This document shows positions 41,054 to 49,503 of a stretch of 64,000 nt of DNA, piece after piece (positions within the stretch are counted from its first letter, which is position 1; each line of letters starts with the position of its first letter). The position numbers and the translations under genes are program-made. Origin of the DNA: Rhizobacter sp. (GTDB taxonomy: Bacteria; Pseudomonadota; Gammaproteobacteria; Burkholderiales; Burkholderiaceae_C); assembly GCA_019635355.1 (NCBI GenBank), contig JAHBZQ010000001.1:3596001-3660000 (forward strand), read 5' to 3'. The notes under the pieces were generated by a model. The model did not search any database and was not told the DNA's origin. It saw nothing but the letters and a program-made list of their open reading frames with translations.

Positions 41054-43099
41054 TCAGTGCGTGCGGAACGACCCGGAGGTCGTGCGCCGCGCGGGTTCCA
41101 GCGTCACCTCACGCGTCACCGGCTGCGGGCTGGGCCCGATGGCGATCGAGGGCAGGCCCAGTGCCTTGCGCATCTCGGCCAATGACTTCTCCTGCTGCTC
41201 GCTGATCGACGCGCGCTGCGCATCGAGCTTGAGCGACTCCGCCAGCGTCAGCGTGCGTGTTCTCGCCAGGCGCTCCGCGAGGAAGCTCTGCCATGCCGTG
41301 GCCTGCGGCACGAGCTGCTCCAGCAGCGCGTCCTGCCGCTTGAAGGCGGGCTCGCGCAGGTCGGTGGGCAGTGTCGTGAAGCGGTGCGTGCAGGGGCAGG
41401 TGATCGCGTTCAGCTGGTCGACGAGGAAGTTCTTGCGGTCGGGCAGGAACACATCGCGCAAAGCCGGCGAGAGCGCGTGGCCCTGGTTGCTGGCGAAGGC
41501 CGGGGTCGACAGCTCGGTCAGCGCCTGGGGCATGGTTTCCACGTGCACGAAGTTGCCGAGCGAGTTGGGCCAGTTGGTGACGGTGGTGCCGGTCGGCGTG
41601 AGGGCGGGCCCGATGCTGTTGGCCGTGAGCAGGCCGAACGCCGACGGCTGGTGGCAGCCCGCGCAGCTCTGCGTGGTGGCGCGCTTCAGCAGCTGGGTGG
41701 CCGTGAGGCCGTGCACGGCAGCGCCGCTTTGCAAGCCGGTGCGAAAGGTGTTGACCGGCCCGACCGCGGCGTTGAACTGCGTCAGGTACTGGTCATGCCA
41801 CACATCGAACGGTGGCTGCGACGAGGGCGTGCCGAAGGGCGGCGCGACCGGTGCCTGCGAGAAGCTTTGCGGTGCGTTGTGCTGGGGTGACACCGAGTAG
41901 CCGATGCGCATCAGCGTCGCGTCGCCGAGCAGGGCTGTCTGCGCGAGGGCGCTGTTCTGGAAGGCCAGGGCGGGCCCGTTCAGGGGGTGGGCCGGCGCGT
42001 TCGCGATGTCCTCGTTCCACAGCGTGCCCCAGGGGTTGACCTTGACCGGGATCGGCACGATCTCGAACTTGCACGGCGTGCTGCTGCAGTTGAGCACGGT
42101 CTTGAATTCCTTGAGCATCCAGCGCGAGGTCGTCGCGAACTGGTTGGTGCGGATCTGCCCGCTGCCCGAGGCACCGTAGGCGCCGGTCGCGCCCTTGCTG
42201 CTGTAGTGGTCCACATGCACCACCGGCCGGAAGCCCGGCAGCCCGGTGTAGAAGAACTCCTCGAGCTTGGTGGCGCGGTCGCTGGCCGACGTCATCGCCG
42301 AGAGCGACTTCCACATCTGCATCACCGGCTTGCAGCCGCTGCGGCAGCCCGGCGTGGGGTTGGGCAACACCCCTTCGAAGATGATCAGGTTGCGTGCGCC
42401 CGGCAGGGCCAGGATCTCGCCGTAGACGATGCGGTACTCGCCGCAGTTGCGCCAGCCTTCGTGCGCGAGGTCGAGGCGGTTGACGAGCGCGAGCGGCACA
42501 TAGCCGCTGAAGCGGTCGAAGGAGCCGCTCATGCGGGTGTTGATCGACGCATCGGTGCCCACGGCTTCGTTGCCTTCCTCGCCCGCGTTGCGCGGCCGGC
42601 AGGCGTGCGGCAGGCCGTTGAGCGTGCCGCCCGCATCGCTGCAGCGCGGGCCGGTGGTGATGGCCTGCGCGGCGGGGTTCTGCGTGTCCCAGAACTGCCG
42701 GAAGATCGACGCGCCGGTGGTGCCCGGCACCTGTGCGACCACCTGCGAGGCCAGTTGGTCCATCGTGCGCTTGAGCGAGAAGTCGCGCGCGGTGAGCGTC
42801 GACAGGTCGTGGACCATCAGCGAGCGGTGCGGGTCGATGTCGGCCGGCGAGGTGGGCGGCGAGGGCAGGCACACCTTGGCGCTGAAGTCGCGGTCGAGCA
42901 GGTCGAGCTTGTCGACGATGTGGAAGCGCAGGATGTTGTCGCGCTGCACCGGCGTGAGCTTCGGATCGCTCGCGCTCACGCCGATGAGCTCGGTGGGCAG
43001 GGGCGTGAAGGTCTGCGGTTGTTTGATCACCTGGGCTTGCGCCACGGTGAAGGTCATGACCGACAGCAGGCCGGTCAACGAACGGGTGAAGATGGTCAT
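41054..43099 (-). CDS. Exported protein with a single c-type haem motif, function unknown
   Basis: A 681-residue protein with a signal peptide (MTIFTRSLTGLLSVMTFTVAQAQ). One CXXCH motif (SCAGCHQPSAFGLL) lies at about residue 480, so one c-type haem is expected. It has many further cysteines (CRSGCKPVM, NCSSTPCKF, CPCTHRF). No enzyme family was recognised. The region around VNRLDLAHEGWRNCGEYRIVYG and RWMLKEFKTVLNC is typical of large hypothetical secreted proteins in Betaproteobacteria. GGGAGA lies before the Met at 43099. The gene stands alone, with three CTAGGGGG repeats 96-140 bases upstream. Confidence 0.8.
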   Translation of the reverse strand: MTIFTRSLTGLLSVMTFTVAQAQVIKQPQTFTPLPTELIGVSASDPKLTPVQRDNILRFHIVDKLDLLDRDFSAKVCLPSPPTSPADIDPHRSLMVHDLSTLTARDFSLKRTMDQLASQVVAQVPGTTGASIFRQFWDTQNPAAQAITTGPRCSDAGGTLNGLPHACRPRNAGEEGNEAVGTDASINTRMSGSFDRFSGYVPLALVNRLDLAHEGWRNCGEYRIVYGEILALPGARNLIIFEGVLPNPTPGCRSGCKPVMQMWKSLSAMTSASDRATKLEEFFYTGLPGFRPVVHVDHYSSKGATGAYGASGSGQIRTNQFATTSRWMLKEFKTVLNCSSTPCKFEIVPIPVKVNPWGTLWNEDIANAPAHPLNGPALAFQNSALAQTALLGDATLMRIGYSVSPQHNAPQSFSQAPVAPPFGTPSSQPPFDVWHDQYLTQFNAAVGPVNTFRTGLQSGAAVHGLTATQLLKRATTQSCAGCHQPSAFGLLTANSIGPALTPTGTTVTNWPNSLGNFVHVETMPQALTELSTPAFASNQGHALSPALRDVFLPDRKNFLVDQLNAITCPCTHRFTTLPTDLREPAFKRQDALLEQLVPQATAWQSFLAERLARTRTLTLAESLKLDAQRASISEQQEKSLAEMRKALGLPSIAIGPSPQPVTREVTLEPARRTTSGSFRTH

Positions 43100-43194
43100 G
43101 GAGTCTCCCTGTGGCTGGTTCACCGGGCACCACCTCGCGGCGGGGCTCGGAGAAACCAGTCTAGGAAGTTCCTAACCGGCAGGACTCACGTGAA

Positions 43195-43239
43195 CTAGGG
43201 GGATCACGCGGTTCTAGGGGGAACGCGTGTTCTAGGGGG
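43195..43239. repeat. Three CTAGGGGG repeats at 18-19 base spacing
   Basis: CTAGGGGG occurs at 43195-43202, 43214-43221 and 43232-43239. The second and third copies are preceded by GTT, and CGCG lies in the spacers. The repeats are upstream of the minus-strand haem-protein gene and just beyond the 3' end of the DJ-1 gene. Regular two-turn spacing suggests one-sided binding of several regulator dimers. Confidence 0.55.
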
Positions 43240-43243
43240 GGCG

Positions 43244-43891
43244 CTAGGCGCTGTCGGGCCGCAGCGGCTCGGGGACGAAGGGCTGCACCACGCCCAGCAG
43301 CTTCTGCACGTAGGCCTCTTTTTCGCCGACCGGTGCCACGTAGTGCAGCGCCTGTTCGGTGGCTTGCTGCCCCGCGCGCAGCAGCATCACCCAGGTGGCG
43401 AGGTACTGCGAGGCCATGCAGCCGCCGGCGGTGGCGACCGGGCCACGGGCGTGGAAGGGCTCGTCGACCACCCGCACGCCCGCCTGCACCACCCAGGGCT
43501 TGGTGGTGTTGTCGGTGCAGGCCGGCATGTTGCCGATGAGTCCGAGCCGCGCGAGGAGCAGCGTGCCCGAGCACTGCGCACCGATCAGCTGGCGCAGCGG
43601 GTCGAGCGTGAGGCGGTCCATCAGCGCGGCGTTTTCGGCGATGGCGCGGGTGTAGATGCCGCTGCCGAAGAGCACCACCTCGGCTTCGTTGGCAAATTCC
43701 AGCGGCTGCTGCACGTCGACGGTCACCCCGTTCATCGAGGTGAGCTTCAAGCCGGGGCCGGTGATCTCGGCGGTGAAGCCTTGGGGCCGCAGCCGGTTGA
43801 GCAGGCCGAGCGCGATGAACGAGTCGAGTTCGTTGAAGCCATCGAAGGTGACGATGGCCACCCGGGTGGTCACGGGTATCGGCGCGGCCAT
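43244..43891 (-). CDS. DJ-1/PfpI family protein
   Basis: A 215-residue class-I glutamine-amidotransferase-like protein. TRVAIVTFDGFNELDSFIALGLLNRL opens the fold and Cys in LIGAQCSGTLLLARLGLI is the nucleophile, followed by YLATWVMLLRAGQQATEQAL. The family includes chaperones, glyoxalases and proteases, and the precise role is unknown. It begins five bases after dps on the same strand, so an oxyR-dps-DJ-1 operon is likely. That context points to protection against oxidative or carbonyl damage. Confidence 0.85.
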   Translation of the reverse strand: MAAPIPVTTRVAIVTFDGFNELDSFIALGLLNRLRPQGFTAEITGPGLKLTSMNGVTVDVQQPLEFANEAEVVLFGSGIYTRAIAENAALMDRLTLDPLRQLIGAQCSGTLLLARLGLIGNMPACTDNTTKPWVVQAGVRVVDEPFHARGPVATAGGCMASQYLATWVMLLRAGQQATEQALHYVAPVGEKEAYVQKLLGVVQPFVPEPLRPDSA

Positions 43892-43896
43892 GCGGG

Positions 43897-44421
43897 TCAC
43901 TCTTCCAGCAGGCTGCGCAGCATCCACGCGGTCTGCTCGTGCACCGTGAGGCGCTGGGTCAGCAGGTCGGCGGTGGGCTCGTCGCCGGCCTTGTCGGCCA
44001 GCGGGAAGATGCTGCGCGCAGTGCGCGCCACGGCCTCGTGGCCGGTGACGAGGATGCGCACCATGTCCATCGCCTTGGGCGGCGTGGCTGGCGCGTCCTT
44101 GATGGAGGCGAGCGCGCCGAACTGGCCATAGGAGCCCGGTGCCGCAAAGCCCAGCGAGCGGATGCGCTCGGCCACCGGGTCGACCGCATTCCACAGCTCG
44201 GTGTACTGCAGCATGAACATCTGGTGCAGCGTGTTGAACATCGGCCCCGTCACGTTCCAGTGGAAGTTGTGGGTGGTGAGGTAGAGCGTGTAGGTGTCGG
44301 CCAGCAGCTTCGAGAGGCCGTCGGCGATGGCCTTGCGGTCTTTCTCGCTGATGCCGATGTTGATCTGCGGGGCACTCGTCGCACTCTTGGCGGGGGTGGG
44401 GGTCTTGGTCTTCTTGGCCAT
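43897..44421 (-). CDS. dps: Dps ferritin-like DNA-protecting protein
   Basis: A 174-residue Dps. A lysine-rich N-terminal tail (MAKKTKTPTPAKSATS) of the kind that binds DNA is followed by the four-helix bundle. Its ferroxidase ligands are seen in LTTHNFHWNVTGPMFNTLHQMFMLQYTELWNAVDPVAERIR. The end is TVHEQTAWMLRSLLEE. It oxidises iron with peroxide and stores it. It lies 25 bases downstream of oxyR on the same strand. Start at 44421 is the Met before the Lys-rich tail. Confidence 0.95.
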   Translation of the reverse strand: MAKKTKTPTPAKSATSAPQINIGISEKDRKAIADGLSKLLADTYTLYLTTHNFHWNVTGPMFNTLHQMFMLQYTELWNAVDPVAERIRSLGFAAPGSYGQFGALASIKDAPATPPKAMDMVRILVTGHEAVARTARSIFPLADKAGDEPTADLLTQRLTVHEQTAWMLRSLLEE

Positions 44422-44446
44422 GGTCGTGGGGGGGTGGGCGGAGGGG

Positions 44447-45367
44447 TCAGGACACACGCTGCACGCCTTCCAGCGGGCAGGCATAGATGGCATTGCGCAG
44501 CGCGGCGATGGCTTCGTAGCGGGTGAAGGTGCGCCGCCACGCGAGCACCACGCGGCGCGTGGGCACCGGCTCGCTGAAGGGCACGTAATGCACGTGCGGC
44601 TGCGGGTCTTTCGGCACGCTCAGCTGCGGCACCACCGTCACGCCCATGCCCGAGGCCACCATGTACTTGATGGTCTCGAGCGACGAGCCTTCGAAGCTCT
44701 TGCGGATGCCTTCGGCGTTGCTGGAGAAGCGCGCGTATTCGGGGCAGACCTCGAGCACGTGGTCGCGGAAGCAGTGGCCGGTGCCGAGCAGCAGCATCGT
44801 CTCCTTCTTCAGCTCTTCGGCGGCGATCTGCTGGCGCTTGGCGAGCGGGTGCGAGACGGGCACCGCCACCATGAACGGCTCGTCGTAGAGCGGCGCCACC
44901 GCGAGGCCGGTGTCGGGGAAGGGCTCGGCGATGATCGCGCAGTCGAGTTCGCCGGTGCGCAGCATGTCGAGCAGCTTCACCGTGAAGTTCTCCTGCAGCA
45001 TGAGCGGCATCTGCGGCACCCGCTCGATGGCGGCCTTCACCAGGTCGGGCAGGAGATACGGGCCGATGGTGTAGATCACGCCGAGGCGCAGCGGGCCCGA
45101 GACCGGGTCTTTCCCACGCTTGGCGATTTCCTTGATGGCCGCGGCCTGCTCGATGACCGACTGCGCCTGGCGCACGATCTCTTCGCCCAAGGGGGTGACG
45201 CTCACCTCGTTGGCGCCGCGCTCGAAGAGCTTCACGTCGAGCTCTTCCTCCAGCTTCTTGATCGCCACGCTGAGGGTGGGCTGCGAGACGAAGCAAGCCT
45301 CGGCCGCACGGCCGAAGTGCTTTTCTCTGGCGACGGCCACGATGTAGCGAAGCTCGGTGAGGGTCAT
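44447..45367 (-). CDS. oxyR: Hydrogen-peroxide-responsive LysR regulator OxyR
   Basis: A 306-residue LysR regulator. The N-terminal helix-turn-helix reads MTLTELRYIVAVAREKHFGRAAEACFVSQPTLSVAIKKLEEEL. The ligand domain contains Cys199 and Cys208 in GTGHCFRDHVLEVCPEY, the exact disulfide pair of E. coli OxyR. It senses peroxide and activates defence genes. The downstream dps and DJ-1 genes on the same strand fit its regulon. It is divergent from a lipoprotein gene with a 143-base gap. Confidence 0.96.
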   Translation of the reverse strand: MTLTELRYIVAVAREKHFGRAAEACFVSQPTLSVAIKKLEEELDVKLFERGANEVSVTPLGEEIVRQAQSVIEQAAAIKEIAKRGKDPVSGPLRLGVIYTIGPYLLPDLVKAAIERVPQMPLMLQENFTVKLLDMLRTGELDCAIIAEPFPDTGLAVAPLYDEPFMVAVPVSHPLAKRQQIAAEELKKETMLLLGTGHCFRDHVLEVCPEYARFSSNAEGIRKSFEGSSLETIKYMVASGMGVTVVPQLSVPKDPQPHVHYVPFSEPVPTRRVVLAWRRTFTRYEAIAALRNAIYACPLEGVQRVS

Positions 45368-45480
45368 GGTTGCGCAGGATAGCGGAGCGGATGTGCCGCG
45401 TCATGCGCCCCTTGGCATCGCCTTGCGATACCGCATCACTTCCCGCTTGAGGGGCGAGGGCGCTTCGCGGATTCTCCCGC

Positions 45481-45496
45481 CGCGGCATGTGCCGCG
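45481..45496. promoter_or_regulatory. Palindrome upstream of lipoprotein gene
   Basis: CGCGGCA-TG-TGCCGCG is a perfect 7-bp-arm palindrome 14 bases before the start codon at 45511. The loop is too short for a strong hairpin, so a protein-binding site is more likely than a structure. It may be chance in GC-rich DNA. Confidence 0.3.
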
Positions 45497-45510
45497 CCTC
45501 GAAAACCCAT

Positions 45511-46068
45511 ATGAGTCAACCGCGCTTTCTCGCTTCCACCGCCGTGGCCGCCCTGGCGGCGCTCGCCACCGTCACCCTGTCGGCCTGCTACGTGGTGCCG
45601 ATCGACCCGCGCACCGGCCAGCCCTACCCGGCGCCTCGCGATCCCTCGCAGCCCGCGAGCGTGGCGATCATCACCCCACCCGCGTCACCGGCACCGCCCC
45701 AGCCCACGGTCCTGAGCGCGCGGCTCTACCCCCTCAACCCGCAGGCCAACAAGGGCGGCATGCTCACCGCCGTGGTGATGGACAACAACACCGGCCGTGG
45801 CACCTTCACCCTGAGCTACCAGGGCGATGCGCTGCAGGGCGAGGCCTCGCGGGTGGAGGCCGGCTACGCCGCCTTCGGCCGGGTGCACAACGAGGTGCTG
45901 GGCGCCAACCCGCAGCGCAGCTTCAGCGGTCGCCGCGGCATCGCCAACGCCTACGGCGCCAAGGGCGTCAACGTGCAGTGCGAATACCTGATCACCGGCC
46001 CCACGATGGGCACCGGCGCCTGCCTGTTCTCCGATGGCGCGAAGTACCAGATGCACTTCGGCGGCTGA
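45511..46068 (+). CDS. Small lipoprotein, unknown
   Basis: A 185-residue predicted lipoprotein: MSQPRFLASTAVAALAALATVTLSAC with the lipobox LSAC at about residues 23-26. A Pro-rich linker (about 30-68) precedes a compact C-terminal domain with TLSYQGDALQGEASRVEAGYAAFGRVHNEVLG and GIANAYGAKGVNVQCEYLITGPTMGTGACLF. The two late cysteines could pair. No family was recognised. A Met eight codons earlier would spoil the signal. Ala/Pro content is like other outer-membrane lipoproteins. Confidence 0.7.
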   Translation: MSQPRFLASTAVAALAALATVTLSACYVVPIDPRTGQPYPAPRDPSQPASVAIITPPASPAPPQPTVLSARLYPLNPQANKGGMLTAVVMDNNTGRGTFTLSYQGDALQGEASRVEAGYAAFGRVHNEVLGANPQRSFSGRRGIANAYGAKGVNVQCEYLITGPTMGTGACLFSDGAKYQMHFGG

Positions 46069-46085
46069 ACGGCCGCTGGGCCGCC

Positions 46086-47324
46086 TCAGGACTTGGCCGG
46101 CCGCTTCATCGATTCGAGCCGCGCCAGGTCCAGCCCGTCGACGATGGCCTTGAGCGCGGCCGGCTCCACCTTGCGGCCGTCGGCCTCGACCACCACGCCG
46201 TTGGCCAGCAGCACCGTCACCTCGCCGTGGCTGCCGTCCTTGCGGTGCTTCTCGCGCACGGTGCGCTCGCCCTGCTTGTAGACGCGCTCGATGGCGGTGT
46301 CGGTCTCCTTGTCGAGCGTGGTGCCGGCCCAGCCGGCCAGCGCGGCGACGCCGGCCATGCCGCCGAGGTCGGTGATGCTCAGCTGCACGCGCTGAGTGCC
46401 GTCGGTGTAGCGTGCCTTGGCGGACGATCCGGCCACGCCCATCACCTGGTTGCTCTGGGCTTCGATCGAGTCGCGGCGCAGCGCGCCCAGGCTCTCGGGC
46501 AGGAGCGCCTTCAGGTCCTGCGGCGGCAGGGCCTCGCCCGAGGCGCCGGCCATCGCCCCCACCATCTCCGACATCGCCTTGCCGGCCGCCGCGCTGTCGC
46601 CCGACGTTTGCGCCGCTTCCATGCGCTTGCCTGCTTCTTCCATGCGTTTGGCCATCTCGTCGAGCTTGCTCGTGTCGAGCGTCACCTCGCCCTTGGGCGT
46701 GGTGATGGTCACGTCACGCTCGCCGTGCATGCCGCCGCCCATGCGGCCGAAGCCGTGCGAGGGCGTGACGGCCGCCGAGATGGCGCCGATCACGAGGCCC
46801 GCGACGATGCCGCACACCACCACCACCGCGGTGTAGCCGGCGGCCTTCTCGGGCGGGCACTTCATCAGCACCGGCAGGCCGGTGTAGACGAGGTAGATCG
46901 AATAGAGCGCCGCCAGCAGCCCCAGCACCGAGAGCGACGGGATCAGCCCGAAGATGCCGCCCACGAAGCCGGCGGTCGCGCCGTAGGCCACGAGCTTGAG
47001 CGCGTTGATCTGGTTCTTGCTGCCACCGAAGGTGGGGGCGAGCGCGTCGACGATCAGCGCGACCACGAACACCATCACCAGCGAGAGCGCGTAGCTCACC
47101 ACCATGTTCGTGAGGCCCCAGAGGAAGGGCACGCGGATGTGCATGCCGAAGCCGCCCACGCCGATGAGCGTCATGCCGATGAAGCCCGCCACCGCGGGGA
47201 TGGCGGCGAGGATCAGCACGTAGCGGGTGTAGAGCGAGGCCACGTCGGCCGGCTCCTGCTCGATGGCCGGCCAGGTGGTGGTGGGGCGCAGCAGGATGTC
47301 CTGCACACGTTGGATGAGGTTCAT
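46086..47324 (-). CDS. Yip1-domain membrane protein
   Basis: A 412-residue inner-membrane protein. The N-terminal Yip1 domain (MNLIQRVQDILLRPTTTWPAIEQEPADVASLYTRYVLILAAIPAVAGFIG) and five hydrophobic segments run to about residue 190. After that comes a Met/Glu/Ala-rich soluble tail with a short coiled coil (SKLDEMAKRMEEAGKRMEAA) and a beta-rich end (RVQLSITDLGGMAGVAAL, HGEVTVLLANGVVVEAD). The function of bacterial Yip1 proteins is unknown. It is convergent with the lipoprotein gene and in the same direction as recG, but 106 bases from it. Confidence 0.8.
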   Translation of the reverse strand: MNLIQRVQDILLRPTTTWPAIEQEPADVASLYTRYVLILAAIPAVAGFIGMTLIGVGGFGMHIRVPFLWGLTNMVVSYALSLVMVFVVALIVDALAPTFGGSKNQINALKLVAYGATAGFVGGIFGLIPSLSVLGLLAALYSIYLVYTGLPVLMKCPPEKAAGYTAVVVVCGIVAGLVIGAISAAVTPSHGFGRMGGGMHGERDVTITTPKGEVTLDTSKLDEMAKRMEEAGKRMEAAQTSGDSAAAGKAMSEMVGAMAGASGEALPPQDLKALLPESLGALRRDSIEAQSNQVMGVAGSSAKARYTDGTQRVQLSITDLGGMAGVAALAGWAGTTLDKETDTAIERVYKQGERTVREKHRKDGSHGEVTVLLANGVVVEADGRKVEPAALKAIVDGLDLARLESMKRPAKS

Positions 47325-47430
47325 GGGTCACTCCGAAAGGGCGCCATCCAGACGCGGCGCGAGCGGAAATCTAGTCCCCGTGCGGGGTCTTGCCTAAGGA
47401 CCAACGTCACATCGGCCCCGAGGCGCCTCT

Positions 47431-49485
47431 CTAGGCTTTCAGGTACTCGGCCTTGCTGCCCAGCCAGCGCGCCACATGCTGGCGGGCGCGCTGCGGCTCG
47501 CTCGCGAGCCAGCGCTCGGCGGCGGCGCGAGCCGGGGGCACGAGGTGCGCGTCTTCGTTGAGGTCGGCGAAGCGCAGCAGCGGCGCGCCCGACTGGCGAG
47601 CGCCGAGGAATTCGCCCGGCCCGCGGATCTCGAGGTCGCGGCGGGCGATCTCGAAGCCGTCTTGTGTCTCGGCCATCGCCTTCAGGCGTGACTTGCCGGT
47701 GTCGGACAAGGGCGAGGTGTAGAGCAGCACGCACACGCTCGCCACCGAGCCGCGGCCCACACGCCCGCGCAGCTGGTGCAGCTGCGAGAGGCCGAAGCGC
47801 TCGGCGTGCTCGATCACCATCAGGCTGGCATTGGGCACGTCGACGCCCACTTCGATCACGGTCGTGCTGACCAGCACCTGCATCGTGCCGGCTTTGAACT
47901 GGTCCATCACCGCGGCCTTGTCGGCGGCGGGCATGCGGCCGTGCAGCAGGCCCACGCTGTGGCCGGCGAGCGCGGCGCTCAGCTGCTCGTGCGTCGCGGT
48001 GGCGTTCTGCAGGTCGAGCTTCTCGCTCTCTTCGATCAGCGGGCACACCCAGTAGACCTGCTTGCCGAGCGCGGCCTCGGCGGCGATGGTGGCGATCACG
48101 CTGTCGCGCTTGGCATCGCTGAACACCTTGGTGACGATGGGTGTGCGGCCGGGCGGCAGCTCGTCGATCGTGCTGATGTCGAGGTCGGCGAAGAGCGTCA
48201 TCGCGAGCGTGCGCGGGATGGGCGTGGCGCTCATCATCAAGAGGTGCGGCTCGAGCGACTGCGCCTGCAGCTTCTCCCGCAGCGCAAGCCGCTGTGCGAC
48301 GCCGAAGCGGTGCTGCTCGTCGATGATCGCGAGCCCGAGCTTGGCGAACTGCACTTCGTCCTGGATGACGGCGTGCGTGCCCACCACCAGCAGCGCCTCG
48401 CCGGAGGCCACGCGCGCCAGCATCTCCTTGCGGGCTTTGCCCTTGCGGCTGCCGGTGAGCCAGGCGGTCTGGATGCCCAGCGGCTCCAGCCACTGCACCA
48501 GTTTGCGGAAGTGCTGCTCGGCCAGGATCTCGGTGGGCGCCATCAGCGCGCACTGCCAGCCGCTGTGCATGGCGATGGCGGCGGCAAGCGCGGCCACGAC
48601 GGTCTTGCCCGCCCCCACGTCGCCTTGCAGCAGGCGGTGCATCGGGATCTCGCGCTGCAGGTCCTGCGCAATCTCCTCGACCACGCGGTGCTGCGCCTTG
48701 GTCAGCGCGAAGGGCAGGGCGGCGAGCAGTTGTTCCTGCAGGCCGCCGCGCGCCACCGCGAAGCGTGGCGCGCGTTGCAAGGCGCGCTCGTGCTTCGCTT
48801 CGAGCTGCGAGATCTGCTGCGCCAGCAGCTCCTCGAACTTGAGCCGCTGCCACGCGGGGTGGGTCTTGTCTTCGAGCGTGGCGAGGCTCACATCGGGCGC
48901 TGGGTGGTGCAGGAAGTGCAGCGCGTCTTTCAGCGCCCAGCTGCCGGGCGGCAACATGGCCGGTGGCACCAGCTCCGAGAGGTCGGCGCGTTTCAGGCCC
49001 GAGGCCACCGCCTTGCGCAGGTAGGCCTGGGGCAGCGAGGCGCTGGTCGGGTAGACGGGTGTGAGTGCGGTGGCGAGCGGCGTGTCGTCGTCCACGCCCT
49101 TGAAGCCGGGGTGCACCATCTCCAGCCCGAAGAAGCCGCCGCGCGCTTCACCGCGCACGCGCACCCGGTTGCCGGCGGCGAGGGTCTTCTGGTGGTTGGG
49201 ATAGAAGTGCAGGAAGCGCAGGAAGAGCTCGTCCGTGCCATCGCTCAGCTTCACCACCAGCTGCCGCCGCGGGCGGAACTGCACCTGGCATTCGGTGACG
49301 ATGCCTTCCACCTGCGCCGTCATGCCGTCGCGCAGCTCGGCGATGGCGGTGAGCTTGGTCTCGTCTTCGTAACGCAGCGGCAGGTGCAGTGCGAGGTCGA
49401 TGTCGCGCACCAGGCCCAGCTTCTCCATCGCCCGCTGAGGCGCCGATTTCTCCTGGCGTGCGGGCGTGGTGGTGGCGGGGGGCAT
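47431..49485 (-). CDS. recG: ATP-dependent DNA helicase RecG
   Basis: A 684-residue helicase that reverses stalled forks and acts on Holliday junctions and R-loops. The N-terminal OB-type wedge domain has VEGIVTECQVQFRPRRQLVVKLSDGTDELFLRF. The helicase motifs are Walker A LLQGDVGAGKTVVAALAA, DEQH in LAIIDEQHRFGVAQR, TATP in MMSATPIPRTLAMT and the C-terminal QLRGRVGRG...LRFADLNED. Start set at 49485 (MPPATTT); a second Met at 49503 is possible and would abut the divergent queA start. Length is normal. Confidence 0.95.
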   Translation of the reverse strand: MPPATTTPARQEKSAPQRAMEKLGLVRDIDLALHLPLRYEDETKLTAIAELRDGMTAQVEGIVTECQVQFRPRRQLVVKLSDGTDELFLRFLHFYPNHQKTLAAGNRVRVRGEARGGFFGLEMVHPGFKGVDDDTPLATALTPVYPTSASLPQAYLRKAVASGLKRADLSELVPPAMLPPGSWALKDALHFLHHPAPDVSLATLEDKTHPAWQRLKFEELLAQQISQLEAKHERALQRAPRFAVARGGLQEQLLAALPFALTKAQHRVVEEIAQDLQREIPMHRLLQGDVGAGKTVVAALAAAIAMHSGWQCALMAPTEILAEQHFRKLVQWLEPLGIQTAWLTGSRKGKARKEMLARVASGEALLVVGTHAVIQDEVQFAKLGLAIIDEQHRFGVAQRLALREKLQAQSLEPHLLMMSATPIPRTLAMTLFADLDISTIDELPPGRTPIVTKVFSDAKRDSVIATIAAEAALGKQVYWVCPLIEESEKLDLQNATATHEQLSAALAGHSVGLLHGRMPAADKAAVMDQFKAGTMQVLVSTTVIEVGVDVPNASLMVIEHAERFGLSQLHQLRGRVGRGSVASVCVLLYTSPLSDTGKSRLKAMAETQDGFEIARRDLEIRGPGEFLGARQSGAPLLRFADLNEDAHLVPPARAAAERWLASEPQRARQHVARWLGSKAEYLKA

Positions 49486-49503
49486 GGGACAATTTTGCGG
49501 CAT

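Noticed and set aside
43181..43197. A TCACGTGA core resembling parS
   Set aside because: The outer bases do not match the parS consensus (TGTTTCACGTGAAACA), and it lies far from the parAB cluster.
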